Of a DNA stretch of 64,000 bases, positions 59,001 through 64,000 are shown one piece after another. The translations under genes and the position numbers were made by a program. Origin of the DNA: an uncultured Robinsoniella sp. (GTDB lineage Bacteria > Bacillota > Clostridia > Lachnospirales > Lachnospiraceae); contig UQGG01000026.1 of the NCBI GenBank assembly GCA_900540475.1, positions 1 to 64,000 on the forward strand, in the 5' to 3' direction. Positions within the stretch are counted from its first letter, which is position 1. Each line of letters opens with the position of its first letter. The notes below the pieces were generated by a model. It did no database searches and was not told the DNA's origin. It saw only the letters and a list, made by a program, of their open reading frames with translations.

Positions 59001-59765
59001 ATGGCTACTGCTTTTGAAAAATTTGAATCAAGCCGGACTGCATTTATCAATCCCAGCGATTCTGTAAAACCTATTGATGATTTTCCCAAGATCTGCATTT
59101 CTACTTTTTCTAATGATATGATTGAAAAGTTTGCCGCCGGAGATGGGGTAGAAATTATAGCACACCTTTACGCAGCCACTGGTCCAACGCCTGTTTATAA
59201 GACCTGTTATGGAGGAGAGAACATTGCTTTCTATCTCTCAAAAGTGGGTGGTCCCGCCTGTGTTGCAGGCTTTGAGGAAATTGTTGCCATGGGGGCACAG
59301 AAGTTTGTCCTATTCGGCTGCTGCGGGGTACTGGATGACGGTGCTGTTGGCGGCAAACTCATCGTTCCTACTTCAGCAGTCCGTGACGAGGGAACCAGCT
59401 ATCACTATGCACCCCCTTCCCCGGAACTGGATGCCGATCCAAAGTTAACCGGAATACTCACTTCCTGTCTGGATAAATTGGGCTGCCCTTATGTAAAGGG
59501 AAAAATCTGGACAACAGATGCCATTTACAGAGAAACGCCAGACCGCATAGCCGAACGGAAAAAAGAGGGCTGTATCGGTGTGGAAATGGAATATGCCTCA
59601 ATGCTCGCTGCGGCACAGTTTCGAAACATCCCTTTTATACAATTTTTATATGGTGCAGATAACCTGGATTGTACCAGCTGGGACCCCCGGGATCTGGAAC
59701 TCTACGGAATGTCAGATGCTGAAAAATACATGGCACTGGCATTGGAATGTGCAATTGCACTTTAA
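59001..59765 (+). CDS. Nucleoside phosphorylase (PNP/UDP family)
   Basis: 254 residues. VGGPACVAGFEEIVAMGAQK (phosphate-site Gly-rich loop), GCCGVLDDGAVGGKLIVPTS, WTTDAIYRETPDRI and CIGVEMEYASMLAAAQ match the uridine/purine nucleoside phosphorylase family: phosphorolysis of a nucleoside to base and ribose-1-phosphate. Base specificity cannot be told. RBS AAGGAGG. Confidence 0.88.
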   Translation: MATAFEKFESSRTAFINPSDSVKPIDDFPKICISTFSNDMIEKFAAGDGVEIIAHLYAATGPTPVYKTCYGGENIAFYLSKVGGPACVAGFEEIVAMGAQKFVLFGCCGVLDDGAVGGKLIVPTSAVRDEGTSYHYAPPSPELDADPKLTGILTSCLDKLGCPYVKGKIWTTDAIYRETPDRIAERKKEGCIGVEMEYASMLAAAQFRNIPFIQFLYGADNLDCTSWDPRDLELYGMSDAEKYMALALECAIAL

Positions 59766-59778
59766 TATAATCAACACC

Positions 59779-59818
59779 GCGGGGCAGCATTTTCAGTTGG
59801 AAAATGCTGCCCCGCTAT
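59779..59818 (+). terminator. Terminator after the phosphorylase gene
   Basis: Perfect 15-bp stem GCGGGGCAGCATTTT/AAAATGCTGCCCCGC with a 7-base loop (59779-59815), 14 bp after the stop. No long T run. Confidence 0.75.
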
Positions 59819-59844
59819 AGATGTATAATCCGTTATATCCCTTG

Positions 59845-60750
59845 TCAGGTATGTGATAAGACCGGGAACATACATTGCTTATCCCGGAATAAAACCGTAT
59901 CCTTACCGGTACAGAATAAGGTGCATTCCTCTGTCAGCTCTCGAATCTTATATCCCTCTGTATCCTTTGGTGTAAACTGCAATTCCACCCGGGAAATCTT
60001 ATCATTTGCAAGTATTTCCATAATCTGTGACAGCGATACCCCAGCCGTTTTTTCACAGAGTACCTCCGCCAGAATCAATCTGTCACCCTGATATTCTGCA
60101 AAAGCCAACACTTCCAGCTCTTCTATGTAGTAAAGCTGCTCTCCATGCGACATTATTGTGTAAAACATATACAGTTCAGCATTGTTAACCATGGACAGAC
60201 TGGAAAAAGGGTTCCCTTTCTTCATAAATCTAACTGCCAGTTTTTTATCTTCTTCTCTGCCCAGTTCAAGCTTCCGTACATGATATTGATGATCTTGGGG
60301 CTGATTCATCCTGATTTCCTTTGTATAATAAAATTGTGGCAATTTCTCAAATCCGTATCTGGGATAAAAGTCTAATACAGTATCATTTGCAAAAAGATAA
60401 ATCATATCATAACTGTCTCTGTATGTTTCCAGTACCTTTTCCATCAGCAGCCTGGCAAATCCCTGACCCCGATATTCCTTTGCAGTCATTACCGTCCCCA
60501 GCTGGAGGCAGACCTTCCGCTCTCCGAAAACATCCAGCTCCATAATATTTACGGAAATATTTGCTGCCGCCTCATCATCCCATACCAGGATATAGGGCAC
60601 ATGCTGGTTCTTCCAGCATCCCTCCTGATACCATTCTTCAAACTGAAAGCCAAAAACAGCTTGAGTCAGGCGGTTATAGGCACTGCGAAGCCCGGTATCC
60701 TCCGGATGAACAATTTTCACTTCCCACTTCTTATCGACTGATTTATTCAC
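59845..60750 (-). CDS. GNAT-family N-acetyltransferase (Eis-like)
   Basis: 301 residues. GNAT motif QLGTVMTAKEYRGQGFARLL at about 85-105 and YDMIYLFANDTVLDFYPRYG; a second, degenerate half gives the size of Eis/tandem GNAT enzymes. Substrate unknown. Confidence 0.82.
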   Translation of the reverse strand: MNKSVDKKWEVKIVHPEDTGLRSAYNRLTQAVFGFQFEEWYQEGCWKNQHVPYILVWDDEAAANISVNIMELDVFGERKVCLQLGTVMTAKEYRGQGFARLLMEKVLETYRDSYDMIYLFANDTVLDFYPRYGFEKLPQFYYTKEIRMNQPQDHQYHVRKLELGREEDKKLAVRFMKKGNPFSSLSMVNNAELYMFYTIMSHGEQLYYIEELEVLAFAEYQGDRLILAEVLCEKTAGVSLSQIMEILANDKISRVELQFTPKDTEGYKIRELTEECTLFCTGKDTVLFRDKQCMFPVLSHT

Positions 60751-60998
60751 TTCTTACTCCCTTCTATGACTCCTGCTGATTTCAGGACTCAAATTATCAT
60801 TGCCGTTTCAATACTGATGATTATCATTTCTGATTTCATGCCTGATTAGTATCTTTGTTGATTCCATACCTCAAGCATATCATTTAATTATTATAACTTA
60901 TTTTCATTCACAAGACATCTACTAAGATATAAATTCTACTTTTTCTTTTTTACTTTCATTGCTATAATAAACAAAAGAAAACTTGTGAGGGAAAAAAC
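60751..60998. other. Intergenic stretch of 248 bp
   Basis: Divergent region between two acetyltransferase genes, with repeated TGATTATCATTTCTGAT-type A/T-rich segments. No RNA or gene is supported. Confidence 0.5.
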
Positions 60999-61520
60999 AT
61001 GGAATTAAATGAATTAAATCAGAATGTAACAGAAAACAACCCTGCCGGTAAGCTGACAGGAAAACCGGAGCATATACAATTACAGGAATACAGCCCGGTT
61101 CTGCAAAAAGACCTTTTTGAATTCCTGCATAAATGTATGCCGGAATCCGGAAGAACTTTTGAGCCACTGGGACGGCACCAGTCTGTAACAGCCATTCCTG
61201 ACACTTTCCTTGCATTCTGGTGCCTGACTGATGGCGATGAGATCATTGGATGCTGTGCCGTCAAAGCACTTTCTCCTGATACCTGCGAACTGAAAATGAT
61301 GTATTTGTACAGCAGGTATCAGGGAATGGGCTTAGGCAGGAAGCTGTTAACCCATGCCATCCAGTATGCTGCTGCAAAAGGATATCAAAAAATGCTGCTG
61401 GATACAACCCAGGAAAGCCGCTCCGCCATATGCCTTTATCGCAAAAATGGATTTTATGAAATTCCCCGCTACAATCATAACCAGTATGCGAATGTATTTA
61501 TGCAAAAAGATTTCCGTTAG
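60999..61520 (+). CDS. GNAT-family N-acetyltransferase
   Basis: 173 residues. MMYLYSRYQGMGLGRKLLTH is the acetyl-CoA motif (R/QxxGxG/A), followed by CLYRKNGFYEIPRYN. N-terminal segment is variable. Ends 4 bp into the convergent HelD-like gene. Substrate unknown. Confidence 0.87.
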   Translation: MELNELNQNVTENNPAGKLTGKPEHIQLQEYSPVLQKDLFEFLHKCMPESGRTFEPLGRHQSVTAIPDTFLAFWCLTDGDEIIGCCAVKALSPDTCELKMMYLYSRYQGMGLGRKLLTHAIQYAAAKGYQKMLLDTTQESRSAICLYRKNGFYEIPRYNHNQYANVFMQKDFR

Positions 61521-63547
61521 CCATCCATATTTACCAGCCTGGTAAATGTACCCTGGCATGTAAAATCCAGCTTGTGCATGGCTCTTGTACATGCCACATA
61601 TAAGAGGCTCCGGTCCGTCTCACTCTTATAATTTCTGCTGCCGGCAAATGGTACCGCCACCTGGTCAAACTCTAATCCCTTGGATACCGCAATGGTGGTG
61701 ACGGTAATCCCGCTTTCAAACTTTGTACTGTTCTGATCCAAATAATGGATCTTACAACCAGAAGCAAGTTCTTCCTGTAATAATTTTGCCTGTTCCGGGG
61801 ATTTGCACAAGATTCCCATAGAACCGTAACCTTTTTTATGAAACTGGCATATCAGAGTTTTTAAAACTTCAATTTCCTCCTCCACACTCTGGCAGCAGGT
61901 CACCGTTGGATGGTCACCGTGCCTCTCTACTGCTTCTATTTTCTCATTGTTTCGGATTTTTCTGGCAAATGCAATAATTTCATAAGTGGAACGATAACTT
62001 TTGTTTAATTCAATAAATTCTGCATGATTCCATATCTTGCGGAATATTTCCCGGGAGCAGGAAACAGATGCATTTAGTGACTGCCCAAAATCACCCAAAA
62101 TTGTTTTTCTGCATGGGAATAACTTGTTCAGCACTGCATATTGAACTGGAGTATAATCCTGCATCTCATCGATTACCACATGCTGTACAAACTGGTACTG
62201 CCCAATCCCCTCTATTGATATTTTCAAGTACAGATATGGATAAACATCCTCCCATTCCAGTGTATTTTTAGATTTTAGAGAAAACCATCTCTCCTTTTTC
62301 ATATATCTGTAAAAGTCTTCATAAAGTGCCAGTGTGCTGTCTGCCTGAAACATCGCGCGAATCTTTTTTCTGATCTCATTCTGACCTGGTAATTGATTCC
62401 ACCCGGTGTTTTTCCCTCTAAATACTTCCCTTACATCCTCTGCAATCTGTTGAAACCTTTCAAATACAGGAAGATAGCTGCATGCATGGTACCGGTCCGC
62501 AATAAATTCTTTGGAAATAGAATACTCTCCGAAACTGCAGTCTACCGCTTTAAAATACTGCTTTGCGGCATAGTGCAGATATTCATCCAGTAGGTTAAGT
62601 ATTTCCAGGGAACCTTTGAATCTTAGTTCTTCCCTCTCCTGCTCCTCCCAGGATACCTGCCGGGTAAAACTGATCCTGCCATTTAATTCCTCCGCCGCAA
62701 TCTCCTGGAAGCTCAGTTCCATGATTGGCTCTTCCCCTAATTCCGGCAGAACATTGGAGATATAATCTGCAAATACTTTATTGGGCGAGATAATTACAAC
62801 ATTTGATGCGGACAGTCTTTCTTTATTCCGGTAAAGCAAATATGCTACGCGATGCAGGGCAATAGATGTCTTCCCGCATCCCGCCACTCCCTGTATAATT
62901 AAGACATCCGCCTTCTCGTTTCGGATAATCCGGTTCTGTTCCTTTTGAATCGTGGCAATGATATTCTTCATCTTCTCATCCGAAGTGCCGCTTAATTCTC
63001 TTTGCAGAATATCATCGTCTATATTCATCCTGCTTTCCAGAACATATTCCAGTTCTCCTTTTCGTATTTTAAATTGACGCCTGCAGGTAATTTCACCTTC
63101 TATTTTCCCCATGGGTGCTTCAAAGGAAGCATGTCCCAGCTCATATTCATAATACATATTAGAAACAGGGGCACGCCAGTCAAAAATGAGCATCTGATTT
63201 CGGTCATCCGAGAAAGCATACTTTCCTATATAGATCTGTTCCGGTTCATCATCTCCCTGATAGATAAAATTAATTTTTGCAAAGTAGGGGGAATCCATCA
63301 GCTGTGCAATTCTCCGCCGTTTATCCAGTGATAAATTTCCTGCCCCTTCTATCTGAACAATAGACTTCTGATTGGAAAACTGTTCCATTGAATCCAGCTC
63401 ATTCCAATACTCCGCCAGATAGCGTTTGGATTCTCTGTATTCATCCTCACATCTGCTGACTTCCTCATTCGCTTTGTCATAGGCATCCTTCAACTGCTTT
63501 CTGGTAAATTCCAGATGAATCTGCTCTTGCGGGTATTTGTCATTCAT
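61517..63547 (-). CDS. helD: HelD-like RNA polymerase-recycling ATPase (UvrD/SF1 type)
   Basis: 676 residues. N-terminal coiled coil (EEVSRCEDEYRESKRYLAEY), then YIGKYAFSDDRNQMLIFDWR, and SF1 helicase motifs: Walker A QGVAGCGKTSIA (219-230), VVIDEMQDYTPVQYAVL (motif II), LNKSYRST (motif IV) and TRAMHKLDF (motif VI). HelD detaches stalled RNA polymerase from DNA in Firmicutes. A related UvrD-like helicase IV role cannot be ruled out. Confidence 0.9.
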   Translation of the reverse strand: MNDKYPQEQIHLEFTRKQLKDAYDKANEEVSRCEDEYRESKRYLAEYWNELDSMEQFSNQKSIVQIEGAGNLSLDKRRRIAQLMDSPYFAKINFIYQGDDEPEQIYIGKYAFSDDRNQMLIFDWRAPVSNMYYEYELGHASFEAPMGKIEGEITCRRQFKIRKGELEYVLESRMNIDDDILQRELSGTSDEKMKNIIATIQKEQNRIIRNEKADVLIIQGVAGCGKTSIALHRVAYLLYRNKERLSASNVVIISPNKVFADYISNVLPELGEEPIMELSFQEIAAEELNGRISFTRQVSWEEQEREELRFKGSLEILNLLDEYLHYAAKQYFKAVDCSFGEYSISKEFIADRYHACSYLPVFERFQQIAEDVREVFRGKNTGWNQLPGQNEIRKKIRAMFQADSTLALYEDFYRYMKKERWFSLKSKNTLEWEDVYPYLYLKISIEGIGQYQFVQHVVIDEMQDYTPVQYAVLNKLFPCRKTILGDFGQSLNASVSCSREIFRKIWNHAEFIELNKSYRSTYEIIAFARKIRNNEKIEAVERHGDHPTVTCCQSVEEEIEVLKTLICQFHKKGYGSMGILCKSPEQAKLLQEELASGCKIHYLDQNSTKFESGITVTTIAVSKGLEFDQVAVPFAGSRNYKSETDRSLLYVACTRAMHKLDFTCQGTFTRLVNMDG

Positions 63548-63743
63548 AGTCGTTCCTCCTGATCTGTGTTTCTTCCACTGATATAATCTTTCTGTTCACA
63601 TCCTTTTCAAAAGTCATGTATGTGAGACCACATTATAACTCCAGGCAAATCTCTGGTGGTATAGTGGAGGGTTTCCTCCCTTTTCCTGTTATGTATTTGA
63701 TCCTCCATCATATAATAGAAGAAAAAGAAAAGGAACAGATCCT

Positions 63744-64000
63744 TTGAGTGAACACTATCCTTTTGTAAATTATCCCCTGCCATACAGCTACAGTGCTTTG
63801 GAGCCTTATATCGACGAAAGAACCATGCACCTTCACCATGACCGGCATTTACAGACTTATGTAGACAATTTAAATAATATTCTAAAGACCCAGCCTCAGC
63901 TGCAGAATCTGACATTGGAACAGCTTATTCTGCGTGCTCCAGCTCTTCCTGCAAATATCAGAACGCCGCTGCTAAATAACGCAGGCGGTGTCTATAACCA
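63744..64000 (+). CDS. sodA: Superoxide dismutase, Fe/Mn type (partial)
   Basis: Runs off the right edge. Likely TTG start at 63744 (SEHYPFVNYPLPYSYSALE) behind AAGGA. Contains the first metal ligand region RTMHLHHDRHLQTYVDNLN and NNAGGVYNH, the second histidine ligand. The visible part is about 85 residues of a normally about 200-residue enzyme that converts superoxide to peroxide and oxygen. The sequence 63548-63743 holds no other gene. Confidence 0.9.
   Translation, partial: MSEHYPFVNYPLPYSYSALEPYIDERTMHLHHDRHLQTYVDNLNNILKTQPQLQNLTLEQLILRAPALPANIRTPLLNNAGGVYN

Overview
The window is mostly one prophage (about 1 to 48,550) integrated beside a tRNA cluster, followed by about 15 kb of host chromosome. 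Gene families, Shine-Dalgarno strength, moderate-to-low GC and the host genes (ppk, GH42, HelD, GNATs) suggest a Firmicute of class Clostridia, probably Lachnospiraceae-like; genus cannot be read from the sequence. The phage is a tailed siphovirus type (SPP1-like portal, long tape measure, tail tube, tail-assembly chaperone). The left edge cuts the baseplate gene, so holin and endolysin probably lie outside the window.

Prophage layout, mostly minus strand, read from right to left. 48.6-45.2 kb: integrase next to tRNA-Gly, a secreted Ig-like protein and an orphan LytTR response regulator (lysogenic cargo). 45-44.2 kb: CI-like repressor and a lambda-style divergent promoter/operator switch. 44.2-29.0 kb: early operon with ORF6N antirepressor, excisionase-like HTH, MazG-like pyrophosphatase, Rad50-like ATPase, RecT, MBL hydrolase, SSB, ERCC4 nuclease, CHC2 primase fragment, AAA helicase, a PP-loop enzyme and an RHH protein. 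28.9-27.8 kb: a second tyrosine recombinase flanked by two predicted small RNAs. 27.7-25.1 kb: a plus-strand accessory cassette that carries a DUF1874/AcrIII-1 viral ring nuclease (anti-type III CRISPR) among small unknown ORFs, each of the first four preceded by a GC-rich hairpin joined to its ribosome-binding site; it diverges from an XRE/Rha regulatory pair. 23.8-23.2 kb: a gene-free block with interspersed TCACTAA and TCACC repeats and a strong terminator. 23.2-1 kb: late operon: small terminase, an inserted LemA/membrane-protein cluster, large terminase, portal, Com-like zinc protein, scaffold, capsid, connectors, tail tube, frameshifted chaperone, tape measure, a zinc-ribbon moron with its own promoter and terminator, tail hub with an S74 chaperone, and the baseplate protein.

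Chromosomal part: tRNA-Gly(GCC), tRNA-Gly(TCC), tRNA-Phe(GAA), polyphosphate kinase, an HD-domain protein, GH42 beta-galactosidase with an upstream AraC/PocR-type regulator, a YoaP-like acetyltransferase, a CoiA-like protein, a TetR regulator with textbook promoter/operators driving a nucleoside phosphorylase, two more GNAT enzymes, a HelD-type ATPase and the start of a superoxide dismutase gene.

The most interesting parts are the anti-defence cassette with its repeated hairpin-RBS modules, a recurring tandem-decamer (or heptapeptide-ORF) motif before terL, tail tube and tape measure genes, and the two predicted small RNAs around the second recombinase. All functions are inferred from sequence reading; no database search was possible.
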